From contig OX387203.1 of NCBI GenBank assembly GCA_947561715.1, positions 3,224,001-3,288,000 on the forward strand: a DNA stretch of 64,000 nt, in the 5' to 3' direction. Of the stretch, positions 1-12,700 are shown one piece after another (the first letter of the stretch is position 1; the number at the start of each line of letters is the position of its first letter). The notes beneath the pieces are model-generated. The model was not told where the DNA came from, did not search any database, and saw only the letters and a list, made by a program, of their open reading frames with translations. This DNA comes from Ascidia mentula (lineage: Eukaryota > Chordata > Ascidiacea > Phlebobranchia > Ascidiidae). The translations under genes were made by a program, and so were the position numbers.

Positions 1-1155
1 GCATGGGCAGACCACCTGGACAGTTTCAAACACACAAAGTTTAGAAGCAACTTAACGACGGTAATACACTAAATATCACAGCAAGTTTAACCTAAATCCT
101 GTGTATGGCCAACACAGCTTCGCAACTGCTTGCGATCGAGGTTTAAATTGACACTGTAGAAAAGGTACAAGCACTTCCAAGAAGTCGTTTCCTTTTACTA
201 GACATTCAATAGCCCAGGCCTTGTTCTACTGTCTTTCAATGGTGACCTCGTTAATTTGATGCTGCTGGTAAGGCTTATCCAGTCTTAAGCATTTATTGCT
301 TTAAGGTAAATATTTAACCTTATTTACTTTCATAACCTTATTAAGTATACAACACACATTCGATGATTTTAAACTGCTGTTGGATCATCTTTATCGCTAA
401 GTCAAACAGAGCGTGTACCAATTTATACACAACAAGCAGCGCTGTTCCTGCATTTTTAGGGATACATTTTGTAATGCATTACAATGTCCATCTGTGCATT
501 TATCGGAACTAATCGCGTACCACACGGGTCTGCACAATACGTTTCAACAAAAGCAAAAGAATTTGGCTGCTGAGAAATTGCATTTAAACACAGGCTTCGT
601 TTTCACACAATTCACGAATCCATTCAAATTGGTTTAATGCTCTCAAAAAAACGTATGTTCAATATTGTGGACTGAAATGTCGTAGGGCCATTGTCTCACA
701 ATGCCTGTTAATTTTGCTTCGAATTTTTAAAATGCAATATCGACACAGAAATTAGGTAGGCGTATGTACTAATTAATTCCTATTAAATTGTGTTTTTTTT
801 TTCGCGATAAATAACATCGTTTGCGTGACACTTCTTTATACCATTTGGAAAATTACTGACAAATTTGTAGTGCCAATAAAACTTTACAATCAAATCTTTG
901 ATGGATATCAAGTACATTTCGGCGAAACACTGTTTGTTCTCGGTTTCCGGACCTGGTAATTTTATTTCAAAAATTGGTGAACGTAGTAATGGACTTAAGG
1001 TACAAATTTACCCTTCAGCAACCCTTGCCCTAACTTTAACCCTAAAGTTTGTTTAGCAGGCAACATTACACGTATGGGTTTGAAGCTATTTTGTGGTTCA
1101 TTGTTGGTGTTTTATCTATTTCTGCTTTCTAAGAAGTAATACAGCATGATCTTAC
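1..1155 (-). other. Hox3: Hox3 intron (partial)
   Basis: This is AT-rich DNA between the hexapeptide exon and the missing homeodomain exon. No homeodomain-coding sequence, RNA gene or long repeat is visible on either strand. The open frame at 413-637 has no recognisable content. Confidence 0.7.
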
Positions 1156-1560
1156 CGTTTAGTGTAAGAGCTGCAGCGCTTTTCTTCTTCTGATTTTGTC
1201 GTGATTCTTTCATCCATGGAAAGATGGTCGAGTTCAGCCCTTGTTCCTTGCCGCCATTTTCTTTTGACCCGCCACGGTTGTTTGACAACTTTCCGTTTTC
1301 CGGGCTTTTTTCGCTATTTACAACGTTTTCAATCTCAGTAGTGGATTCGCTTTGCCTGTGGTTCTGATGACTTTTCCCCTCAATTAAACCGTGGCCAGAT
1401 GCACTGTTGTGTTTGTCAGTCATCCTCGTGTCATGTCCAGAGTCGGCGACGGGAATTCGCGTTCCGTTTTGCGGCGAACCTATAATCCTGATCCCAGGCG
1501 AACTGTCTGAGCCGGGCGTAGCAGTAAGAGGCCTATCTTCGGGCGACATGAACCGTGAAC
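1156..1560 (-). CDS. Hox3: Hox3 exon 2, hexapeptide exon
   Basis: The exon starts in phase 1 after ...TGCACAG and ends in phase 1 at GTAAGA. It encodes the IFPWMKESRQ hexapeptide block just before a Lys-rich stretch. Intron phase and placement after the hexapeptide match Hox4 exon 1, as expected for paralogues. Confidence 0.9.
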
Positions 1561-2396
1561 CTGTGCACATATGTAGAACTCTAACTAACTTGCTTATTTT
1601 GCCTCCCACTTGCGCTTCCGCAATTACGCGTGATTCCTCTTAAGTCGATATTGTGAGACAGTTTAACACGCTGGGTACATGACTGGACGTCGGTATTTGC
1701 GAGCCGATTTCCGACCGGCTAAAGTGATGTTTTGCCTCAGGCCCAAAGAAGTTAAGGTACTGTTCACGTTTCTTTTTTAACCTCCACAACGCCGCGATTT
1801 ACGAAAAGAATCTCGAATAAAAATTTAACGAGTGAACATGTCGGACATTTTGTGGCGGACGCTTGAAATAAAATTTTCTCACCTCTGGGGTATGCGCAGT
1901 CACCGTTGAGCAAGACATCCAAACTGCTGTCGCAAGCTTCGTCGATGTAGTTGTTGCTTGTTATACCATTGTTTACAATTTTATCTTGAGGAACCATTCC
2001 ACCCCTTTGCTGCTCGTACGAATCTCGTTTCGAGGCTGTGTTCCCTAGGTACGTGAGTTTGCTGTAATTACGTCCCGCGGCGTTTCGTTCATCGCTGGTT
2101 GGCCCCACAGTGGTTTGCTTGGTGGTATGACAGCTCTTATCGAGTGCCGACTTCTGTTGGAGACCTGTGTTGACGTTGATTGCCTGGGTGGTGTTCAATG
2201 AACCATGTCGGGCCCCGTCACTCTCACTATTCACAACGACGGCGTGTTCGCACTGCTGTGTTGAAAAGGTTGAAGCCAAAGCACGGTTCTTGTCTGGACA
2301 GCTCGCTTGATCGAGTAGTTCGCGATTCCTTGGCTCGCCGCACCTCTGCGCTTGCGTAAAACGATTCGAGTGCGGATCTTCGTTGCTGGAATGCAT
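1156..2396 (-). CDS. Hox3: Hox3 homeobox transcription factor, 5' two exons (homeodomain exon outside window)
   Basis: Nuclear homeodomain transcription factor of anterior-posterior patterning; only the part before the homeodomain is here. Exon 1 is 2396-1883 (ATG with A at -3) and ends in phase 1 at a GTGAG donor. Exon 2 is 1560-1156, starting after a CAG acceptor and ending in phase 1 at a GTAAG donor; the phases match. The joined product is 306 residues plus one base. IFPWM lies at about residues 284-288 and is followed by KESRQNQKKKS, which is characteristic of the Hox3 group (PBC-binding hexapeptide); Hox2 proteins instead carry YPWMKEKK. The rest is rich in Ser, Asn and charged residues, as is usual for Hox N-termini. 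The frame stays open upstream to 2570, where an AG looks like a splice acceptor, so the true start could be further up or this leader could be 5'UTR. The homeodomain exon must lie left of position 1. Assignment to Hox3 is confident; the start is not. Confidence 0.87.
1883..2396 (-). CDS. Hox3: Hox3 exon 1
   Basis: The exon has 171 codons plus one base and ends ...AYPR before the donor. It contains no known domain: a polar, Ser/Asn/Thr-rich N-terminal region. The ATG at 2396-2394 is the first in-frame ATG after an AG at 2572-2571. That AG could be an ordinary acceptor or a spliced-leader acceptor, which would make 2570-2397 the 5'UTR. Confidence 0.72.
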
Positions 2397-2570
2397 GTTG
2401 GAGCTGGGAAGGCGAGTTGCAGAATAATGGCACAGCCTATGCACTAGCCTGCACGTTTTTTTCTTCTGTTTTGTGCTAATCCAACTCGAAGATTTATTTG
2501 ATTTCGTAAAGGCCAAAGCGAGTGGACGGCTACTATTTTTGGAAACGACCGCGGATCTTCCTTCTTGCAC

Positions 2571-5500
2571 CTAAATGTTCGTGACGTTTTTGGCCTGGCT
2601 GACACTAAATCTGTTTCCGGCCAATCGTTGGTTGTGCGAGAATTGGTTGTGTCGTAACGACGAAACTGCTGCAGTCACATGGAGTGTTTCGGGCGGCCTT
2701 GAATGCTGCACAATAAAAAGGTTGCTGTTACAAAAATGCGCCAAACCTTAGCATACCGTTTTGTTTGTAGAGTGTCAACTTTTGCACTCCCTAAGCTCTG
2801 TGACTAAATTAATGGAAAAAGCTTGTAGCAAATTCTCCGCCTCTGAATAATCTTATTTATCAGCACTACTGGTGGGAATGGAATAAATGATGAATGAAAT
2901 TTAAATTCTTATACTTTTCAGGAAGCCTTCATTTCTTTCACGTGTATTTTTTTTTGACGAAAAAAAAATAAATTTGTGCCTAGGATTAATTAGATTTACA
3001 GACTCTGCCACGTGTTCCCAAAGCCTGCCCAATATTTTTTTTGTTGGCAGTCAGAAAAACAAACGACAAGGTTAAAAAAACATGAATACACAAACTGTAC
3101 ATGACGAACTCGGACGATTTGCGGAAGGAATTTGCATGCAAAACTTTAAACTTGTGTATTTCATCTTGGTCTGATAATATCTGAATAGGAAGTGGTTTTT
3201 GATGGCCTTCCCGCCAATTGTGCAATTCTTCAATGTCAAAGCCACCCACGGCTAATGACTGCTACCATTGTTGGATGGACAAGGCATTTTTTCTTTTCTC
3301 CGAAAAACGGACCTTTTTGAACAGCCGCTCATTTACCCATAAAAAAGGTAACACCATTGCGTTCCTTTTTTATAAAATATACAAATGGAAATTATACACG
3401 TATAAATTATTAAGTGCTTGAGTGGCAACAGTTACTAGTGTTGGTCGTTTTGGCCTTGTTGAATGCATTTTGCTTGGAAAACACGAAAAAAACTTATATG
3501 TATATATATGTATTTTTAAACTGAGACTATTTCTGGATTTTTTTTGACACACAGCAATTTACCCAGAGGAGCGTCATCGTTTTACGATTTTCTGTCATGA
3601 AGGGGTTCGATTTTCCGTGCGACAAACGTGCACATTTAACTTCAACAGCCGGGGTTCGCGTTATTTGTGTAAACAGGAACGACGCCGGCATCGGTATCAA
3701 GGTACGCGTGGTCAAGCAACGTAAACGTTTGTAGAACCGGACACGTTAATAGCTTGCAAATGGACCTGCATTGGGTTGGCATGCTGTCTGGCGGCATTTT
3801 GGGGGACCACCAATCGTTCTAATGCTGTTTTGGGCAAAACACTGGAACCATGTAAATTCTTTCGTGTGAAGAGCTGCGTTTGGGCAGTGCGTGCGAAGGT
3901 TTCGGGCACCAACGCACTGTTTTTATGCGTAGTCACCGAAATATTTTTTCGCTTTTTGATTAACTACGTGTTTAACATTCCGTACTGCCCCGAAGATTTA
4001 AACATTTTCACACCGCCATTGTAGAAAAATATACATTATTTGAGAGAAACAAAGCCTACATTTCTTGAAATTCCCCTTTTTAATGTCAAATGTCACAATT
4101 TTTTATTTAGTATTCGTCCTTTTATCGAGCTTGTGAACGCCCATAAGGCTATCAGTCCTGTGTCATAAGCTCTATTTAAATTGTTATTTGTTTTGAATGG
4201 TTATGAGCAAAAATGTAAAAAAAGTTCATAGCCAAGATGGTGATAATTGTTTGGCAGCAAAATGATTGCTTTAGTAGAAAGGTATATGAAAACTTGATAT
4301 AACATTTCAAATCTAATAGTAAGCTACATGAGAGTAATTTATTGAACTTCAATACGGATGCACTGACCGCAGATCAGCCAGGACTCCACACAGAGTAAAG
4401 GCTAAATCAACAGGTGTGTTTTTACCTGCTTGTGTAGACTAAGCAGATCAAAAAAGATTAGTGTCTTCATGTGACGGCGAACGCGCCAGAGCAGGTGCTG
4501 GTTATCCGTACGTTTTAAACTTGTGCACCGCCCTCTTAATCTCCACGATTTACAGTAACAATGTAACATGTACACACGTAGCGCCGTTGGCGGTCCGCAA
4601 CTGCTGATTTCGCCTTTTATTGATAGTTTAAAATGCATCCATAGGATTATTGTTCAAGGAATTAGATAAATTCTTGTTACCTCGTAAGGTTGTACAACAT
4701 TTCTTTAGGAATTTTCCATTTTATCTTTGTTCCACTAAGATTGCTCCTCGTTTATGTTACTCCTCTGCAACACGTGCAGCATGCCTTACTGTGGCAAACT
4801 TTGCGCACAATGTATGGCATTTTTAGTTGCCTGTGCTTTTTTTTTCATTGCCCAAACGTGAATTCTTTACCAACAAACAGAACGACCTAAACCTGAAAGT
4901 TCCAATAACAAAATGGCGTCATGTCGAAGTTCACATATGATTGTCTCTTAGAACTTTACCGCATTTTCAACTATGAAGTTACATGCACTCCACCCCTGTT
5001 GTTAGTAGCGCTACAACCACCAACCAAAACCTTAAGTCTCAAGGTACGTTCTGGGCATCGAACTGAACACATAGCATAACAACCTTAATTTCCTGCTAAT
5101 AAATTGCTTCGCATTAACTTTCACCCACATAACGCCCGTTGTCACAACCATGCTTACTCATCGACCTTGACCAACCAACGCTTCACACGACACAGGCCTA
5201 ACTTTTGGGGGCCCAGTCGCCGGAATTGGGTCCCTTTGTTGGTGTAATAGTCCCCGGGCCCTGTGCACTATCATGTTCAAGTTTTGAGAAGCATCACGGC
5301 GTGTCGGCAGTGTGAGTGTACGCCTCATTAGCTGTGCCGATCGTGAGGCCATGGCACGTTCGTTATGGGCTACGCAGTGTGTGAAAAGAAAACACCTGAC
5401 AAAAATCGCAAAATCTTTGTCCGACAGTCGCGTCTTGTAGTGCGGCACGCGCATGGCGGTTCAACGGGCACTGCATTCTTAAATTTCAACCTTTTAAAAT

Positions 5501-6647
5501 GCTCATTTACGTAGCTTATAACATTGCAGTGCTGAAACTCAGGCCGGTATGACATTAACGCTTTAAAGCTTTTTATTCAAAAAGTCTAAGTCTAATTTAC
5601 GTTGACAATTAAAAAAAAATCGTCTTAATTTTGATCACACGTTCTCTCGACTCGAGGCACATTAAAGACAGCTGGGTACGGTTAATGGGCCAATCAGCAA
5701 ATCCGTCGTCGCTGCTCTCTGGCTGATTGAAACGACTGGCAGTGATCAATTGCAATTGGATATCGAATTTTTGGAAGGAATTTTTCGTGTTTGCAGGTAA
5801 TCGGGAGTCCGATCGTACCAAGGTTGTGCGATTATTTTTGCGAAAACTTTTTATTGACGGTCTCCAATGACAATGACACAATGACAGGCTACCTATTTTG
5901 GAAACCGTTGTATATGTTGACAACCAAAAATCCACGAAAATCTTTCAGCAAGAGTTAAAAAGTTGTATTTCTTCCCTTATGTTGCTACGTAACCACACCA
6001 CAGTTGTCTGGGTATTTCTAGTGGCAACGAAAACCGCCTCTTTTACGTCAGAAGCTGGTGCCGGATTCAGTCCGCATCCTAACCCAAGCGACAGGTTTCA
6101 AGGTCCCTTGTGCGCGAAGTAAACCAATACTGGAACTGCTCATGCTGGGTTCTCATCCATCACAGTCAGAAGGTGCTTTGAAGTCGGTGGGACCCCGCTC
6201 TCCACAACTGCTGCTTTATACACCGTAAATCGCCGTATGGGCGGAATGGCGAAATCGCAATATATGTCAAAAGATTTAACTAAAGTCTAGTGTTCAAAGA
6301 CCTGTGTTGGTTCCAACCACTGTTAGCTTTAGGTACATATTGCTGTATAAAGCGCGCCATAACAAAATAGTCACTTGAATATTTTATCTGGGATGTTTTG
6401 TACAGTAAAGTACTGATTCTAATTTCGCAATTGCGGTTGGCGAATTGGATAGGAAATGATTACAGTAACCAAGAAGCGAAGGCCCCTCTATTTCACTGAC
6501 GTCTCTTAACGAATGGACAATTCGTCTAAAATGGTCAGGGTGCGACATCCAGTGGCATCGGTACTTTGGTTTTGTACGCACAAAACTAAGTTGTTTAGAA
6601 TCGCACAAATTTGCAAAGATAAGGTTGAAACAGTTCGCCACTCATAC
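2571..6647. other. Hox3 upstream region / start of Hox3-Hox4 intergenic DNA
   Basis: I recognise no gene here. A CCAAT box lies about 50 bp upstream of 2570 (plus-strand ggccaatcg), and Hox3 promoter elements are expected in the first few hundred bases. Low-complexity A/T runs occur near 2950 and 3500. The open frames are about 60-110 codons and look like chance. Confidence 0.5.
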
Positions 6648-6661
6648 ACATAATTATTACG

Positions 6662-6762
6662 CTTAGTCACGCCAGCTGCACTGATGAGATCTTTTAGGTC
6701 GAAACAGTGGCCGTCTGTCTGCAGTTTAAACACAATTCATATTATTGGCTCCACTTTGCTTA
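6662..6762 (+). repeat. Short hairpin mobile element, copy 1 (core inverted), with 14-bp target duplication
   Basis: The 101-bp insert is bounded by perfect direct repeats acataattattacg at 6648-6661 and 6763-6776. It contains a core of about 54 bp that is the reverse complement of the core of the copy at 52489-52587, then the shared tail acacaattcatattattgg followed by ctccactttgct in the same orientation as the other copy. There is no coding capacity. The target duplication indicates transposition, but I cannot assign a family. It could be a SINE-like retroposon or a non-autonomous foldback element. Confidence 0.75.
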
Positions 6763-6776
6763 ACATAATTATTACG

Positions 6777-9700
6777 TTGAACGAGGTTTCTTCATACGTC
6801 ACAAACACGTCTGCTTACAATTAAAAACGTGGGAAAACTTGGCTTAAACAGGTGGCTTAAACTTGTACGCTACCAGACACATTAGGTATTTACATCTGCC
6901 AACCACACTTGAACTCACAAGAAAATCCCTCCACGATACACGGTACAGAAAGGGACCAACATTGACGCCTTGAGTCCGGTGTTGAGAGAAACAAAACATA
7001 CGCTGGGCCTTCATTAATCGTCGCCGCAAAGCCTTTAGCATTGCGGACCCGGATTGTGGCCCTTGAAACGGTTATTAATTGACTTTCCCGTGTCAGACAG
7101 CAGAGCTCGCTTATCAAGTTTGGCCTTTTCGGTTGTAAGATGATTTTACCCGCCTTTTTCGAGTACTATCGCCAGTCGAACCACCTTTTCCAGTTTCAAA
7201 AATTTTGTTTTCTGGTACATTGTAACGTGGCATTATTCTTGTGTATTGAATTTTACATACATACAAAAAAAATTGGACGAAAAATTTGTGATGGTAATGA
7301 CCACTTATTGTTGGACAAGATTGTAGTATTCAACTGTCATATGAAGAACAAAATCTCAAAGAGGCTTTGGTTCATACGGTTAATTTTTTTTAAAAAAAGC
7401 ACAATTTGTGTGGGCCCGTGCATTTGACGCATATAGGGACCTTGCGATTTTTGTCTTGTAATTAGGTTTGCTGTAAACAACGCGTTGCTCCTTGAAAAAA
7501 TGTTGAGCCCGCAGCGGCCTGAGTTCGAGGGGACGCGAGGCCGTTGACTCCCGACTGTTAAATTGCTCACGTAAGTCGGCCAATTTGAGCGTAGTTACAA
7601 CAGCACAAGAAGTCTCGAGTGAGTGATGAATCGCCACCGTCCTGTTGTCATTAAAGCTTTGGTAACCTGCCGCGATTTCTCTACTTCTATTCCGGTAGGC
7701 CCAGCAAGAACCAAAACAGAGGTAAACTTTATGTGACCTCTAGCACTCGATAGTCGTTCGCGTCTCACTTTTTAACCAAAGGCCGAAGCCGGCACTGTCT
7801 GGTCGAGAGCCGATCCATCACCCCCAAGTGGACAAGTGCTCACTACTCACCGTCCCTCTCCGCGCTCACAGCGGGGCGAAAACATTCAACACTTCCAAGA
7901 AACCGGCCATGCGTAATTCGCTTCCCGCAAATTATCCACGCCTGCTGTTTGAAGCCTAAATAGGCCCGGCATTGATCTTGGCCGGCCGAGTCTGGTCTGT
8001 CCACTGGCGTTATCGACTGTTTGACCCGTAGTTTGGTAAAGAATAGTTAAAAATTCGTGACCTCGGCAAAGAAAATGGATGGCCGGACGGTGTCAGGTGA
8101 TTCCCAAACTGCCGGCTGCGGCAGGTGTTCTTATGCATTCGTAAACACCAAGGGCTTTGTCAAACCTAACAACCGTGTCAACCCAGGAAATGTACAGGTT
8201 ATTAAACTCTCCGCTTTGGTCACTGCTAAAATGCCATTTTACACAGTTTAAACACCTAAGTTGCGCAAGACCAAAATGTGGTAAATGTCCTTGTATTGTG
8301 TCATGGCGAACTTAGTGTCATACTAGGTTTCAGGCTCTTCAAAATAGGAGAGTGTAATTTATTTTGTGAAGCTGTACTTATTCCGAAAACTTGTTGCGCC
8401 TGTTCGCAAATTGAGTTGAGTCAAATTTAGTTGTCGTTGTTGCAAGTTGAGTTTTAATAATTTAAAATATGGTCGTAAGTAGCAGCATCGAGTATTAATA
8501 ATGTATTTTGCCACTTAGGTTTTGCAATTGACCGCCAACCCTAGGAATAAGTGGAGTGAACTTGGCAAGCCATGTACGGCAGGTGTGCGAAAGTTTATAT
8601 GGCGCGTGCTAAGACCTAATCTAATGTTGACAAAGCGTTCTTCAAGCAACAGTAACGCACCGTGCAATCCGATTATCAGATCATCAAAATTCCTGATGCA
8701 CTTATAGCATTGGTAGACCATATTTCGAGGAAAAGTTGCGCCGTAGTTTTTCACGACTATTCTATATCCCAATCAAAAAGGTTATTTTTGGAATATTTTG
8801 CCGACTATGTTTATGCAGGGATTCAATCAGAACCATGACGTTGTAGATATCGCAATTTGTTGACTTATTTACGCACGCTCAATTGTAAAGGGCCTGAAAT
8901 TGCACGTTAATTTCTGGGTTCGTTACCTATCCACGTTGAAATACGGTTTACATTGAAGAATTTTTACTTGAAACTAAGAAGTGAACGTACTTATTCGAAA
9001 AAACGACGTTGTAAGAACGGATAAACAAAAGCATGGTATATAAGCTACAGTAACAGCGTGTGTCACGCTTGTGCAACCAGCACCCGCTTGAGCGCCTTAA
9101 CGCCATTTTCCGTAGCTTGGTCAATAAACTCGCCTCGTTCACCAATTTTAATGTCAATAGAAGACGGCGGACTTTGCCATTAATCCAAGTTCGAACAAAA
9201 CCGCCAACGGTTTCGCAGATGTCGGCACGAAGTGACACTTGCCTTACTTACATCTGGTACAACCAAAGCGTTACAACGTCCTTGTTTTTTACATATACAA
9301 CAATACAACAGTTCGGCGTTGCACTAGACGTGCATAATCCACACCTGGCTTCAATGACACATGTTTCTCTGATAACATTAGGCACGCAAACTAGCTTTGT
9401 AAAAAGCAATCACCTGTCAATGCTACCTTCACGCAAATGTAACACCACAGCTATAAGTAGACCCTCGATTGCGCTTGGAAAGCTTTCCAATTGCTCCCTT
9501 TAAACAACGCTACCTTCAGCTGAACCACGATTTTTTGTGTGACGCTTATTCCGACACAACACACGAACTGAATGAAAATATCTTAAATTTCTGCCGCGAT
9601 ATTCCTGGCAATTACTTCTCGTTTATCACCTGGTAACAGAATATACGCATCCTGTAGGCGCGTCGGACTGGCATGCTTTGACGATGGTGAAAAATGACGG

Positions 9701-12700
9701 TGCGAAAGAACAGGCCATGCCGAGCTCGTTACACCGCTGATTATGTCAAATGATGATAAATTTCTTGCCCAGCTCGACGCAAGCTTGTGTATAGCAATCG
9801 TGCAAGCTATTTTTGTTCGTTTGGAATGTTCTGGCAAATCGGGTATAGGCCGTTTCTTTGTTATGAAGCTGGCAGTGTAAAATCGCGACCGTGAACCAGA
9901 CGCGTAAACTATCATGTTTCAATTAGGTTTTGGTTCTGTTTGCCAAGTTTTCAAACCGTAATCGCAAACACCTGAATCGTCTTTTCCGTTTTGTGATAGT
10001 TTTGCATGCGATAGCTTGGTTTAATTGTGAACCAGTGGTGCGTTATCTAGCGCTAAGCCACGAGCAAACAAATCATGGCCGACAGACAAGAGGATCGGCC
10101 CCTGACCGTCCGGCGATAGCTGACAAAGACGGATTGTTTGACATGCACTCCTTTTGATAACGCTAATGACCACAGTCTGATCTTCAGACGCTCGTATTGG
10201 GGTCTACGTGTTGGAGCTCAAAGTTTGCAGATAATGGGGACTCGGCAGGGTATACAGACTGAGCGGTCAATGTCAGGAGGTTGGAGATCTGTGGTTATTG
10301 TTGTTGTTTGTTTGCTTGTACAGTACAGTCAGCCATTTCAAACGAAACACTAGCTACAATCTGTTATCGGTGATAAAGGCGCAAACAAATTTAACTTGAT
10401 GCAGGAGTTAATTTTAGTCAAAAAAGAATGATTCTTGGTCCTAATCGTAAGGTTACAGATCTTTGTCGAGTCCAATCTGTTGAAATTGAATAATGGAAAG
10501 GTACACAACTAATATTTTACTAGTCTTTGCGCTTGTATAGAACGTGAACGTACGTTTTCAATATATGTTGTTTGGTTCAATATATGTTGTTTGGTTGAAG
10601 ATACCTTGTAACTAATCTGTAAATTCTTCACTTTCGCTAAAAATATGCAGTCATTCCATGTGCAAAGTAAAGTAAAAGCTTGAATTGGCCATTTCTTGTC
10701 AAAGTAACGTGTAACGTAAATAACATAGGTTGCTCGCAATGGTATGAGAACACCTCTCCAATGTTGGTCGCATTGCCGAAAATCTTCATCTTAATTTCTC
10801 TGATACGCGATCTAAAGCAAAGTTTAAAAAAAAGTCCAACTTTCGCGTTGATCAACCGTTTTTGTGCAACAGCGCTACCTAGCCGACTACCTTGTTTTCA
10901 AACTTACCCACACGGGGACGCCCCACAAAATTTACGCTATAAGTACGCGTCAACATAGTAAAGAAACTTAAACCCATTCAAGTTTTACTGCGAGGCGCGT
11001 GCACAAAAGCTTTTACACAAAAAGGCCGACGCTGCCATTCAGCTGTGTAGTGGGGAACGCTTAGTTAGGATTAGTCAAATAAACACCATTTAAAGTCGTT
11101 GTAGCTCGACCTGTTTTCTCCATATGCCTTTAAGCCTGTTTTCGGATGAATTTCGCTCAATAAATTATGGCATTGGACAACATTAATAAAATTGCAAAAA
11201 CAGTTACCATAAACTTTAACAGCCTTGTTTCTAAATAAACATTCATTTTATACAGGTAAAACTCCAAACCGTAGTACAAACTATGGTTCCTACAGAACTG
11301 TGGAAACCTTTTCAATGTATTCTAAATTACTATTTGCACAGCAAATAGATAACATTTCTAATTTTAAGTAGGTGTTTTTGCCCTGTTTAATATTTAAAAA
11401 AACTAGAACAAGGGTGCTTTCTCACAAAACATAAAGTAAACCGGTAAGAGCAAAGTGCGGGTCATGGTTCCCCTTATGCGTGGTTACACACTTGCTCGAC
11501 CACATTTAGTTCTCGGAGCCAATGTGCACGCACAACATACAGCTTGAATGGGTACGTTTCCATTCGCAACCTGTTCCCAAATCGCAAAGCGGCTTGTAGT
11601 GATTCGATTAAACCACCCGCATCGGTTCTGTGCTGCTAAATCCAACCTCGACGCTTCACAATGTGATCAATCATTTGCGCTCGGTCGCTTTTCTGTGTGA
11701 CGTTCTGATTCCAAGTTGTTTTAGTTGATATTCATACGCCCACCACAGCGCCAAATTTTAAGCTATGCGACTAGTGCGCCCAGTTTGCGTTTTCCTCGTG
11801 TGGGGCTTTATCAATTTAAGCCTAATCCTATTTTCCGAACTAATTAGTGTCTCGCGGCGTTACGAGCGTCATACTGGGTAACCTGGCATTTACTGTTGCA
11901 GATTTAGGGTTTCACAAAAATTGTGGGTGGCATTTTGGAGTTTTAAGAGCTGTACAAATTTCGTGTAATACTTGAAAACATTGACGAACTTCTCAATGTG
12001 AAGTTACTTCATTTAATCTGGGATACATATCGGACTTGATATAGTTTGAGACACAATAATAACATTAAAGACACCGGAATTATTAAAAACTAGTGGTAAT
12101 TGAAATTTGCATACATAGGAAATTTTTGGGTGCAAATTAAGTGGATAGGAAATTTTTCTAAACGTAATTCAAAGCGTGGTACATATAAATATATGTTCCT
12201 TAATTTTAAACGTGATAGTTTGTTTCAAAATGCCTCATAGTTTGGATACATTTGGAATTGAAATTCAAATTTTTAGTGAAATGATTTTTTAAAAATATAC
12301 TGACTGAAGGAAAATTCATAGATGTTTACAGATGATAAATGTGTCATCAATTTTTTTTTTAAAAGACCCAGCTTACAAGCTGCAAAAGGGCATTTACATG
12401 CTGATAACATCGCCTGTTCTAACTTGTACCTGTAATTATGTTATTTTCGGTTTAGGGTTATGTCGTGTAAAAGATTGCGATTGAACTTCATTCACGAACC
12501 ATTTTAAAGCACCCAATGCCAAAAATTTGGTGTTGTAAAGTTTTGCATAACTTTCGTTTTAGTAACGCTTAAATATACACTCGTCTATACTATGCAGCAT
12601 CTATTCAAGCGCCTCAAACCAAAGAGATTTGTTGATAATGAATTTCGCTAAAATTCCTCCGATATAGATCAAAACTTGGGTGTACCTCTGGCTAATGAAG

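Noticed and set aside
9060-9503. 147-codon plus-strand open frame
   Set aside because: No motif, starts at GTG and overlaps a minus-strand frame; one such length is expected by chance in 64 kb of six-frame sequence.
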